From Chloroflexota bacterium (GTDB lineage: Bacteria > Chloroflexota > Dehalococcoidia > Lucifugimonadales > JADFKI01), in contig VXRI01000078.1 of the NCBI GenBank assembly GCA_009838595.1, positions 1-6,542 of the forward strand: a stretch of DNA of 6,542 bases, in the 5' to 3' direction. This document shows positions 1-5,713 of this stretch, in pieces. Position 1 is the first letter of the stretch, and each line of letters opens with the position of its first letter. Both the position numbers and the translations under genes were made by a program. The notes beneath the pieces were generated by a model. The model searched no databases. It was given only the letters and a program-made list of their open reading frames with translations, and had not been told where the DNA came from.

Positions 1-63
1 ATGAACCCTATCTTATGCCTTTTCTTATACTTAAACTAAATGCGATTGCCCTGCTTTAGGGAT

Positions 64-80
64 GCGGTCAACTTGACCGC
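64..80. repeat. 17-bp perfect palindrome GCGGTCAA-C-TTGACCGC
   Basis: Two 8-base arms are perfectly complementary around a single central C. The loop is too short for all eight pairs to form in RNA, so a symmetric protein-binding site is as likely as a hairpin. A T-rich stretch follows a few bases on (ctttt at 85-89), so a weak terminator is also possible. The sequence does not decide between these. Confidence 0.4.
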
Positions 81-143
81 GAGGCTTTTGCCCTTTATGA
101 TGACTATGCGCCACGATAGAAGCCTTTTCGTGGAGTGATTGCC

Positions 144-187
144 CCGCCCGGTGTCAGTTTGTTCGCTTCGCCGGGCGGTCTGCTTTT
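144..187 (+). terminator. Possible rho-independent terminator, GC-rich stem
   Basis: The arms CCGCCCGG (144-151) and CCGGGCGG (171-178) are perfectly complementary with a 19-base loop. They are followed by tctgctttt, which ends in four T residues. The stem is strong and the T tract is short and slightly displaced, so this is a plausible but not ideal intrinsic terminator. Confidence 0.45.
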
Positions 188-313
188 ATGAACCGTGTCG
201 TAAAGACATTCGTTCGTTCCTCACAATATAACACATCCCAAGTCGATTTTGTGTAACTTCCGAGCATTTTTCAAGAAATCACTCAAGGCCGTAGGCAAGT
301 CTATATCCACGCA

Positions 314-358
314 AACAGGGGATGGCAACACCGATTGATTGCCATCCCCTGTTCTTTT
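314..358 (+). terminator. Strong hairpin terminator, 15-bp perfect stem
   Basis: The arms 314-328 and 339-353 form a perfect 15-bp stem around a 10-base loop. The stem is followed directly by a T-rich tract (cttttcttctt) on the plus strand. This fits a rho-independent terminator reading left to right, for a transcript entering from the left of the window. Almost no T tract is visible for the opposite direction. A long perfect stem could also be a mobile repeat end, but no second copy lies in this window. Confidence 0.65.
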
Positions 359-512
359 CTTCTTCGTTTGGCGGTCCGCATCCGGGCTGCCCTGGACTCT
401 GAGTATGCTGGATTATGCCCCTTTTGGATGAACGATACGGCGCATTGGCGCGGTCTCAATAACATGGGCTAAAATGAGCGGGAGTCGAGCGAAATTAGCG
501 TTTCCCTGAATT

Positions 513-1058
513 GTGGAATCGTCTCGTACCAAAGCGACGCTGGATTTATATGGAAAGAACCAAGGGGATATACGCCATAGTTTCTTTTGGCGAAATTATG
601 AATACCACGAAGGGAATTGGACATTCCCATCAGAAGGTGATTTCGTCGCGCAACTGTATCACGGGTTGAGAGTGGCGCTTGGGGCAAGCGCAGACATTCG
701 TACGGAGTATCGGCCACCGTCCGCGCCGCCTCGAGAGCGCGTGGATTTGTTTGTAAGACGAGGCGATGAGACGGTCGGCGTTGAAGTGAAGATGAACTAC
801 GACAATATCTGCAAATATAAGCGTGACGATACTCCAAAGTTATCGCGGAAGTTCAGCGCAATGAGCGATGACAATCTTAACCACTCCAATTTTCTTGTTG
901 TAATTCAAGGCGAACACGCTTACGCGAAAGATAACAAGGCTATTGCGCTCGACAAATTACGTAAGACTGGGGCGGATTTCAGACTGCTTTATTGCAACGA
1001 AACCAGAAACAAGGCTATCGGTCCCGTGTCCATAGAAGAAGCGCAAGGCCAAATGTAA
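513..1058 (+). CDS. PD-(D/E)XK-type nuclease-fold protein, function unknown
   Basis: This reads as a 181-residue soluble protein. A candidate restriction-like active site is visible: Glu41 in a helix (PSEGDFVAQLYHGL), then RVDLFV with Asp78, then VGVEVKM with Glu91 and Lys93. This spacing matches the E...D...ExK core of the PD-(D/E)XK superfamily, so metal-dependent nuclease activity is possible but not shown. The GTG at 513 is used as start because TGA (507-509) closes the frame just upstream, and no good Shine-Dalgarno sequence precedes it. An ATG at 474 lies in the same frame and is separated only by that TGA, so the true N-terminus may be longer and broken. Base composition is AT-richer than the nuo genes (row 541-600 has 22 G/C of 60 against 41 of 60 in row 4021-4080), which suggests separate acquisition. 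I do not recognise a named family. Confidence 0.65.
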   Translation: MESSRTKATLDLYGKNQGDIRHSFFWRNYEYHEGNWTFPSEGDFVAQLYHGLRVALGASADIRTEYRPPSAPPRERVDLFVRRGDETVGVEVKMNYDNICKYKRDDTPKLSRKFSAMSDDNLNHSNFLVVIQGEHAYAKDNKAIALDKLRKTGADFRLLYCNETRNKAIGPVSIEEAQGQM

Positions 1059-1153
1059 GACGACCTGACCTTCGACAAGACACATTCATAATTGACAGTG
1101 AATAGATAAGCGTGAACTGACTGACACCTGATAACTCTCCCGCGAGGTATCTC

Positions 1154-1906
1154 ATGGTAATACAGCACACCGGCGAGGCCGTAGCTCAGCCCGTAGCAGA
1201 GTTTGACGACCTCACTATCGAATACCCTGCGGAAGATGGCGAACCTTTGGCTGAGTCGGACTTCCAGCTTATCCCGCTCACTTATGCCGTAGCCGCGATC
1301 AGAGCGCATTACGCCGACCGAGAAGACATATATGTCGGCGGGAATATGCTTCTATACTACCGAATGAACTTGCCGCAATTCAGCGTGGCGCCTGATGTGT
1401 TCATGGTCGCCGGCGCGCGGGGCAATCACAGACGCAGGTCGTGGTTCACTTGGCGCGAGGGCGCGGCGTCCGCTTTCGTGATGGAGATTGCATCGGATAC
1501 CACTTGGCGACACGACGGCGCAGGCAAGCGGGCAATCTACGCCGAGATTGGAGTAACCGAATACTGGCGGTTCGACCCGACGGGCGAGTATTTCAGCCCT
1601 GCGCTAATCGGCGAGCAGTTGGTTGACGGGGTGTATCAGCCCATAGAAGTGACGGAGGACACGGACGGCATACTGCGCGGACACAGCGATACGCTGGGGC
1701 TGGACATCTGTGTACTGCCTGATTTGGAACTGCGCCTGTACGACCATGTTGAAGAGGAATGGCTGCTCAACTACGATGAAGAGCGAGACGCTCGACAAGC
1801 GGCTGAATTGCAAACGCAGGCGGAACGGGACGCGCGTCGAACTGCCGAAGAGCGGATACGCGAACTTGAGGCGTTGCTGCGGGCACAAGACGGAAGCTCA
1901 TCCTGA
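1154..1906 (+). CDS. Uma2-family (DUF820) restriction-endonuclease-like protein with coiled-coil tail
   Basis: This 250-residue protein has the typical Uma2 order: GGNMLLYY (62-69), APDVFMV with Asp81, FVMEIAS with Glu111 and Ser114, then GKRAIYAEIGVTEYWRFDP (124-142) and LELRLYD (191-197). Uma2 proteins adopt a PD-(D/E)XK fold and are often highly amplified in Cyanobacteria and Chloroflexota; their role is unclear. From about residue 205 to 245 the protein is a charged heptad-like helix rich in Glu, Arg and Ala, a common coiled-coil tail in this family. The ATG start is supported by GAGGT at 1144-1148, five bases upstream. A perfect TTGACA box lies at 1092-1097 in the 95-bp gap before it, but no good -10 follows. 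The gene ends 39 bp before nuoH, so it may be cotranscribed with nuoH although it has no known link with complex I. Confidence 0.88.
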   Translation: MVIQHTGEAVAQPVAEFDDLTIEYPAEDGEPLAESDFQLIPLTYAVAAIRAHYADREDIYVGGNMLLYYRMNLPQFSVAPDVFMVAGARGNHRRRSWFTWREGAASAFVMEIASDTTWRHDGAGKRAIYAEIGVTEYWRFDPTGEYFSPALIGEQLVDGVYQPIEVTEDTDGILRGHSDTLGLDICVLPDLELRLYDHVEEEWLLNYDEERDARQAAELQTQAERDARRTAEERIRELEALLRAQDGSSS

Positions 1907-1912
1907 CGGAGT

Positions 1913-1928
1913 ATCGCTGGCAAGCGAT
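1913..1928. repeat. Small inverted repeat between uma2-like gene and nuoH
   Basis: ATCGCT (1913-1918) and AGCGAT (1923-1928) are perfect complements with the four-base loop GGCA. They lie in the 39-bp gap just upstream of the nuoH start, where no clear Shine-Dalgarno sequence is seen. The stem could affect ribosome access or an mRNA end, but with only six pairs it may be chance. Confidence 0.3.
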
Positions 1929-1945
1929 TAGAAAGACTTGCAGCT

Positions 1946-3061
1946 ATGACCCTCACGCAAGGCATATACATAGTCATCGGCGCTGCTGCGCTGCTGGTCT
2001 TCCTGTCGATGATGACGCTTGCGCTCACATGGCTGGAACGCAAGACGCTGGCGCGCATTCAGATGCGGATGGGTCCGATGCGCGTGGGTTTTCACGGCGC
2101 GCTGCAGCCTATCGCCGACGCCTTGAAGCTCGTCTCCAAAGAGGATATCCTGCCGTCTTGGGCAGACCGCCGCATCTACTGGCTTGCGCCACTCGCCGTG
2201 TTCGTGCCGGCGTTCCTGCTGTGGGTAACGATACCCGTCGCGCGCGATGTCGCGCTCGCCAACCTCGACCTAGGGCTGTTCTACATCGTCGCTATATCGG
2301 TACTGTCGGTGATGGGGCTGGTTATGGCAGGCTGGAGCTCGGCGAACAAGTACGCGATGCTGGGCGGATTGCGCGCCGCCGGACAGCTCGTCAGCTATGA
2401 GATCCCCTTCATCATGGCGATACTCGCCGTGGCGATGCTGGCGCAGACGCTGAACCTGCGCGAGATTGTAGCAGCGCAATCCACATTCGCCTACGCGCTG
2501 ATTCTTCCGCTGAGCCTGTTCCTGTTCCTGACCGCCGGACTCGCCGAGCTAGGGCGCACTCCGTTCGACATACACCACGCCGAAAGCGAGGTCGTTGGCG
2601 GACCATTCGTGGAGTACAGCGGCGCGCACTGGGCGGTCTTCTTCCTTGCGGAGTACATCAACACTTTCACGATAGCGGCGCTGACGGCGCTGCTGTTCCT
2701 CGGCGGCTGGGGCTGGCCCACAATGCCTTTCGACGGCTTGGCGCACTCGGCGCTTTCCGTGCTGTGGTTTATGGTCAAGACATACGCCGTCATTCTGGTC
2801 ATATTCTGGATTCGCGGCACATACCCGCGCCTTCGCATCGACCAACTGATGGCGTTCGGCTGGAAGCTGCTAGTACCACTGTCGTTCGTCAACATCGTGC
2901 TGGTCGGTGCGGTACTGTTCTACGGCTTGCCGCTCTGGGTGTTGTCGTTGCTGTCTGTGATAACATTAGCCATAACCTTCTACATAATCGTCCGCAACGC
3001 CGGCACACGCATGGAACGCAACACCGTGTCCGTGTACAGCGCGGCGAGCCTGCGAAGGTAG
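1946..3061 (+). CDS. nuoH: NADH-quinone oxidoreductase subunit H
   Basis: NuoH is the membrane subunit that helps form the quinone chamber of complex I and links quinone reduction to proton pumping. The protein has 371 residues with eight or nine hydrophobic segments (first about 5-29, last about 330-350). Family signatures are present: LERKTLARIQMRMGP (30-44), GALQPIADALKLVSKED (51-67), AGWSSANKYAMLGGLRAAGQ (128-147), SYEIPF with Glu152, AESEVVGGPFVEYSG (212-226), and the C-terminal RGTYPRLRIDQLM (290-302) and GWKLLVPL (305-312). In the acidic loop the usual FD-x-PEAE appears here as FDIHHAESE, so His210-His211 replace Pro-Glu; Glu213, Glu215 and Glu223 remain. The ATG at 1946 gives the usual N-terminus. 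The gene is followed by PaREP1-like genes instead of directly by nuoI. Confidence 0.97.
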   Translation: MTLTQGIYIVIGAAALLVFLSMMTLALTWLERKTLARIQMRMGPMRVGFHGALQPIADALKLVSKEDILPSWADRRIYWLAPLAVFVPAFLLWVTIPVARDVALANLDLGLFYIVAISVLSVMGLVMAGWSSANKYAMLGGLRAAGQLVSYEIPFIMAILAVAMLAQTLNLREIVAAQSTFAYALILPLSLFLFLTAGLAELGRTPFDIHHAESEVVGGPFVEYSGAHWAVFFLAEYINTFTIAALTALLFLGGWGWPTMPFDGLAHSALSVLWFMVKTYAVILVIFWIRGTYPRLRIDQLMAFGWKLLVPLSFVNIVLVGAVLFYGLPLWVLSLLSVITLAITFYIIVRNAGTRMERNTVSVYSAASLRR

Positions 3062-3094
3062 TCGAACGGCAGGAATAAGCGCGAGGCTAGGACA

Positions 3095-3448
3095 ATGACC
3101 ACCTTGGAACACACCCGGACGGCGCAGGAACTGCTTGCTAAGTCTGACAAGCAATTCGCGGCAGGGGAATACCGAGAAGGGTCGAAGACGCTTTGGCGCG
3201 CCGCCGAGATTGCGATGACCGCAGTCGCCGAGCAGCGCGGCTGGAAGCATAGCGACTACAAAGAGTTGTTGCAAGCCGGAAAACTTCTTGCACAGGAGCA
3301 AGGTAACAAGTCTATCTACACGGGCTTTGGCGCAGCCCGATTGTTTTACGATAACTCTCGCTTCGGATTCCTTGAAGATTACGAACTGGATGCCTTTGCG
3401 CCTCCTACTCATGACTTCATAAATCGCATGCTTTCGCTCATGGAATGA
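3095..3448 (+). CDS. PaREP1-like small helical protein, function unknown
   Basis: This 117-residue soluble, probably all-helical protein resembles the PaREP1 family, which is related to HEPN-type helical domains. Features seen are LLAKSDKQFAAGEYREGSK (13-31), TLWRAAEIAMTAVAEQRGW (32-50) and a C-terminal PPTHDFINRMLSL (103-115). The conserved Leu-Trp followed by an alanine-rich helix and RGW is characteristic. A clear HEPN RNase motif (R-x4-6-H) is not visible, so nuclease activity should not be assumed. The ATG start at 3095 is preceded by the purine-rich AGGCTAGGA. The gene sits 33 bp after nuoH and 27 bp before a tandem paralogue that is about 40% identical in my gap-free alignment. It was probably inserted between nuoH and nuoI as part of a pair. 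Confidence 0.7.
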   Translation: MTTLEHTRTAQELLAKSDKQFAAGEYREGSKTLWRAAEIAMTAVAEQRGWKHSDYKELLQAGKLLAQEQGNKSIYTGFGAARLFYDNSRFGFLEDYELDAFAPPTHDFINRMLSLME

Positions 3449-3475
3449 GTATCCACTCTGAAGGAAAGATACACC

Positions 3476-3841
3476 GTGAGATTATTCTTGAACACATCGG
3501 AACACGTTGAAAAAGCGCGCGAGTTCCTCGTCCTGTCTGAAGAGGAATTCGCCGAAGGGTAGATATTGCAGGCATCCGAGAAATTATGGGGCGCGGTTGC
3601 CCATGCCACTCTAGCAATCTCGCAGCAGCGAGGCTGGAGATACGGAAGCCACAATGAATTGATTCAGGCAACAAGGCGGCTTTCTGAAGAACAGAATGAT
3701 TCCAACATATACGACCAGTTTAGAGAGGCGCGAAGGCTGCATGCCAATTACTATCACGGTTTTCTCAATGCTCCCGAATTAGACGACTTGAGGCCAACCG
3801 CACACGACTTCATATACCGCGTTCTCGCGCTTGTCGCATAG
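3476..3841 (+). pseudogene. PaREP1-like paralogue interrupted by in-frame TAG
   Basis: Reading from GTG at 3476, preceded by AAGGAAAG (3461-3468), gives 28 codons that end in SEEEFAEG, then TAG at 3560-3562. The same frame continues for 92 codons to the TAG at 3839-3841. The two halves together align end to end with the upstream paralogue. SEEEFAEG matches SDKQFAAG, the TAG falls opposite Glu25, and SEKLWGAVAHATLAISQQRG matches its Leu-Trp helix. The second half keeps PaREP1-like features such as HGFLNAPELDDL and AHDFIYRVLALV. A TTG at 3566 with GAAGGG six bases upstream could restart translation and give a 91-residue product without the first helix. I favour a recently broken gene because the frame is otherwise undamaged. 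Amber suppression is not supported by anything else here. Confidence 0.75.
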
Positions 3842-3876
3842 CGCACATTACGGCAACCGCCCACTGAAAACCGATG

Positions 3877-3896
3877 ACTTGTGAGATAACTTGTGA
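3877..3896 (+). repeat. Short tandem direct repeat before nuoI
   Basis: ACTTGTGA occurs at 3877-3884 and again at 3889-3896, a 12-base period, directly upstream of the nuoI start. The ten bases GTGAGATAAC within it (3881-3890) recur at 4650-4659 upstream of nuoJ. GATAA followed by GTGAACTGA is found both here (3885-3901) and upstream of the Uma2 gene (1105-1120). These may be remnants of a regulatory element or of insertion boundaries. Their shortness allows coincidence. Confidence 0.3.
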
Positions 3897-3902
3897 ACTG
3901 AG

Positions 3903-4568
3903 ATGGTAGGATTTCTTGAAGGACTGAAAATCACGCTGAAGACGGCGCGGCGCAAGCCGGTTACCGCCGAGTATCCCGCGCCGGACAAGCGGCTTGAGGT
4001 GCAGGACCGCTACATGGGCTTCCCCGCGCTCACCTGGGATGGCGAAGTCGGCGAGCCGTACTGCACCGGCTGCATGGTGTGCATCCGCAACTGCCCGACG
4101 CAGTGCATGAGCGCGAAGATGCAGGACAACCCGCTGCACGCCGAGGGCAAGAGCCGCCGCCGCAAGATTATCGAAGAGTTCGAGATTAATCTCGGCCGTT
4201 GCATCCTGTGCGGCATCTGCGTGGATGTGTGCAACTTCGACGCCATCGAGATGAGCCACGAACACGAGATGAGCAAGTACGAGCGCAACGGCAATCGCGC
4301 GGACCTGCCCGCGCTGCTGGACATGGGCAAGAAATATCAGCAAGCGACTGCGTGGCAGCCCAAGCAGCCGGAAAAGAACAGCGGCGTCCCACCGCCGCCC
4401 AAAGCGCTGCCAAAGACAGATCCGGATATGCCCGCTCCGATAGAACTCGTCGCCGTCCCGCGCGAAGCCGTCGAACGGCGCAATGCGGTGATGCGTGAGC
4501 GGGCGGCGGAACGGGAAGCGCAGCAAGCGGCAGCGGACAGCGAAAGTCAAGAGGACGGGCAATCGTAA
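3903..4568 (+). CDS. nuoI: NADH-quinone oxidoreductase subunit I (2x[4Fe-4S] ferredoxin-like)
   Basis: NuoI carries two tetranuclear iron-sulfur clusters (N6a, N6b) that pass electrons toward cluster N2 in the peripheral arm. Both binding motifs are intact: C54-x2-C57-x2-C60-x3-C64-P (CTGCMVCIRNCP) and C100-x2-C103-x2-C106-x3-C110 (CILCGICVDVC). The second motif is followed by Asn instead of the common Pro. The protein has 221 residues against about 180 in E. coli. The extra length is a Pro-, Lys- and Glu-rich tail from about residue 152, ending in a helical charged stretch (AVERRNAVMRERAAEREAQQ, 189-208) of unknown role. The ATG at 3903 gives a normal N-terminus, but only a weak purine stretch precedes it. 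The gene is separated from nuoH by 841 bp containing two PaREP1-like genes, whereas nuoH and nuoI usually abut. Confidence 0.97.
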   Translation: MVGFLEGLKITLKTARRKPVTAEYPAPDKRLEVQDRYMGFPALTWDGEVGEPYCTGCMVCIRNCPTQCMSAKMQDNPLHAEGKSRRRKIIEEFEINLGRCILCGICVDVCNFDAIEMSHEHEMSKYERNGNRADLPALLDMGKKYQQATAWQPKQPEKNSGVPPPPKALPKTDPDMPAPIELVAVPREAVERRNAVMRERAAEREAQQAAADSESQEDGQS

Positions 4569-4746
4569 GTTGGCAGAGCGCAGGCTGAGTGAATCCCCCA
4601 CCTAGACTTCCCCCCATCCTGTACATCCATGTTGATTCCGCGTTGACGAGTGAGATAACAATCCCTTCTCTATAAAGGGGAAGCGACTATTGATATAGCC
4701 CTGTCGCACCATCCCTAATCTATAGATTTAAGGACAGAGCGCAACT
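4569..4746. other. 178-bp non-coding gap between nuoI and nuoJ
   Basis: There is no gene here. The gap is unusually long for adjacent complex I genes. It contains two C-rich tracts (tCCCCCa and tCCCCCCa near 4596-4617), arms CTTCCCC (about 4607-4613) and GGGGAAG (4677-4683), and the 12-bp palindrome AATCTATAGATT at 4717-4728. Promoter-like pairs exist, such as TTGATT (4632-4637) and GATAAC (4654-4659) with 16 bases between, but all are weak. AAGGA at 4730-4734 is the best ribosome-binding candidate for nuoJ. The C-tract and palindrome arrangement resembles a degraded dispersed repeat, but there is no second copy in the window. Confidence 0.5.
4717..4728. repeat. 12-bp perfect palindrome AATCTATAGATT
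   Basis: This is a perfect inverted repeat directly before the AAGGA ribosome-binding candidate of nuoJ. It could be an operator or half of a small stem that hides the ribosome-binding site. A 12-bp AT-rich palindrome can also occur by chance. Confidence 0.3.
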
Positions 4747-5247
4747 TTGATTATTACCGCTTCGTTGGTGCTGTTTTATGTTGCCGGGGCAATTACGCTT
4801 GGCGGCGCGCTTGTGGTGGTGATGAGCCGCAACATCGTGTATGCCGCGTTCGGCTTGCTTGCGTCGATGGTCGGCGTGGCTGGGCTGTTCCTCATCGCGC
4901 TTGCCGAATTCCTAGCACTGGCGCAGCTGCTCATCTACGGCGGCGCGGTCGTCATCGTCATACTGTTCGCGCTAATGCTCACGCGCATCGAAGACTTCGA
5001 GAACCTGTCCGACCATCCGCAGTGGCCCATCGCGGCTGTCGTGGCGATAGCCGTGTTCGGCGTGATTGCGGCGACCATCATCGGCACGGCAGCGCCTGAA
5101 TCCGAGCGGGTCAGTCTAAGTTTCACCGCGCTGGGCAGCAGCCTCTTCACCGAATGGGCTATCGCATTCGAGGTCGCCTCGCTCATCCTGCTGGTCGCGC
5201 TCATCGGCGCGGTCGTGATGGTGCGCACTTCGCGCGGGCGCGACTGA
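4747..5247 (+). CDS. nuoJ: NADH-quinone oxidoreductase subunit J
   Basis: NuoJ is a small membrane subunit of complex I, packed between NuoH/NuoA and NuoK. Its third transmembrane helix takes part in coupling. The protein has 166 residues with five hydrophobic helices at about 4-26, 29-51, 54-79, 94-114 and 137-159. Family features are MSRNIVYAAFGLL (26-38), the third helix AEFLALAQLLIYGGAVVIVI (53-72) with the conserved Tyr64-Gly-Gly-Ala, LFALML (73-78), and the last helix FEVASLILLVALIGAVVMVR (141-160). The start is TTG at 4747, because no ATG or GTG gives the full first helix. AAGGA lies 12 bases upstream, rather far. The order nuoI-nuoJ-nuoK is standard, but gaps of 178 and 111 bp on its two sides are longer than usual. 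Confidence 0.96.
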   Translation: MIITASLVLFYVAGAITLGGALVVVMSRNIVYAAFGLLASMVGVAGLFLIALAEFLALAQLLIYGGAVVIVILFALMLTRIEDFENLSDHPQWPIAAVVAIAVFGVIAATIIGTAAPESERVSLSFTALGSSLFTEWAIAFEVASLILLVALIGAVVMVRTSRGRD

Positions 5248-5251
5248 CAAG

Positions 5252-5365
5252 ATGTACGGGACAGTTCTCGCCGTGCCCTTCGACAATATCAAGGCGAACG
5301 GTGAGATAGCATCGGGCGCAAGCCGCAAAGAGCCTGATGACGGAGAGGAACAAAAGAATTGCTAG
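5252..5365 (+). CDS. Possible 37-codon leader-like ORF overlapping nuoK start
   Basis: ATG at 5252, four bases after the nuoJ stop, opens a frame of 37 codons (MYGTVLAVPFDNIKANGEIA...). It ends at TAG 5363-5365, just inside the nuoK coding region (start 5359). Such an overlap would allow translational coupling with nuoK. There is no strong ribosome-binding site and no recognisable domain, so it may be spurious. It is the only coding explanation for the 111-bp nuoJ-nuoK gap. Confidence 0.2.
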   Translation: MYGTVLAVPFDNIKANGEIASGASRKEPDDGEEQKNC

Positions 5366-5676
5366 AACTGGCGCACTTTCAGGTGATAAGCGCAGCGTTG
5401 TTCGCCATAGGCATATATGGCGTGCTGGCGCGGCGCAGCGCGGTGCTCGTGCTGATGTCCATCGAGCTGATGCTAAACGCGGTGAACATCAACCTGATCG
5501 GATTCGCCGCATACGGCGACTTCACGGAAGGGCAGCGCGCGCTGGGGCAAGTGCTAATCATCTTCATAATCACCATAGCCGCCGCCGAGCTCGCGCTCGC
5601 CATCGCAATCATCCTGCGCCTCTACCGCAACAGGTCGTCTGTGAATGTGGACGATATGAATCTGCTGAAGTGGTGA
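5359..5676 (+). CDS. nuoK: NADH-quinone oxidoreductase subunit K
   Basis: NuoK is a three-helix antiporter-like membrane subunit of complex I, related to MnhC/MrpC, that forms part of a proton path. The protein has 105 residues, close to the usual 100, with helices at about 5-24, 28-50 and 62-87. The two key membrane glutamates are present: Glu36 in LMSIELMLNAVNIN (32-45) and Glu77 in TIAAAELALAIAI (72-84). The TTG start at 5359 follows GGAGAGGA (5342-5349) at a good distance, and no ATG fits. The last 33 codons and stop, from Ile73, are duplicated at 6388-6489 with mostly silent differences. Either this tail or the downstream copy is therefore a replacement brought by an insertion. The encoded protein looks fully functional. 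Confidence 0.96.
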   Translation: MLELAHFQVISAALFAIGIYGVLARRSAVLVLMSIELMLNAVNINLIGFAAYGDFTEGQRALGQVLIIFIITIAAAELALAIAIILRLYRNRSSVNVDDMNLLKW

Positions 5677-5685
5677 GGAATTGCC
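5575..5685 (+). repeat. Direct repeat copy 1: 3' end of nuoK
   Basis: This segment covers nuoK codons 73-105, the stop and a few bases after it. It repeats at 6388-6496 in the same orientation, 813 bp downstream. Identical blocks are 5575-5597 (23 bases), CTGCGCCTCTACCGCAAC within the middle, and 5647-5674 (28 bases). AATTGCC after the stop (5679-5685) matches 6490-6496 with a two-base gap, so similarity runs slightly past the coding end. The repeats flank the coiled-coil gene. Confidence 0.9.
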
Positions 5686-5713
5686 ACATCATTGTTTGTG
5701 GTAAAATCAAGGC
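5681..5713 (+). promoter_or_regulatory. Candidate promoter with extended -10, possible leaderless start
   Basis: TG-g-TAAAAT (5699-5707) matches an extended -10 box and ends six bases before the ATG at 5714. Transcription would then start at or next to the start codon. TTGCCA (5681-5686) is a possible -35, with a short 15-base spacer. AAGG (5709-5712) is too close to the ATG to act as a normal Shine-Dalgarno site, which agrees with a leaderless mRNA. This would give the gene its own expression inside the nuo cluster. It is inferred from sequence pattern only. Confidence 0.4.

Larger units (their letters stand above)
1..512. other. Hairpin-rich intergenic region without a convincing gene
   Basis: No reading frame of credible length starts and ends here on either strand. 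The ATG at position 1 gives only 12 codons before a stop. The stretch carries several inverted repeats: a 17-bp palindrome at 64-80, arms CCACGA at 111-116 and TCGTGG at 128-133, a GC-rich hairpin at 144-178 and a long perfect hairpin at 314-353, the last two listed separately. It probably holds the transcription termination zone of a gene to the left of the window and the 5' side of the next gene. I see no tRNA, rRNA or known riboswitch core. Confidence 0.6.

Noticed and set aside
205..300. Minus-strand reading LPTALSDFLKNARK with a TATATT box nearby, as a small gene
   Set aside because: The open stretch is only about 27 codons between stops and has no start codon or ribosome-binding site.
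2966..3412. 148-codon minus-strand frame across the nuoH end and the first PaREP1-like gene
   Set aside because: It crosses two genes on the other strand that have good family evidence, and its product shows no recognisable features.
3560..3562. TAG as a recoded pyrrolysine codon
   Set aside because: The PaREP1-like family has no known need for pyrrolysine, the position aligns with an ordinary Glu in the paralogue, and no supporting element is visible.
3810..4601. 263-codon minus-strand frame opposite nuoI
   Set aside because: It lies antisense to nuoI, which has both iron-sulfur motifs intact. The antisense product is a low-complexity Arg/Ala/Leu sequence typical of a shadow of GC-rich coding DNA.
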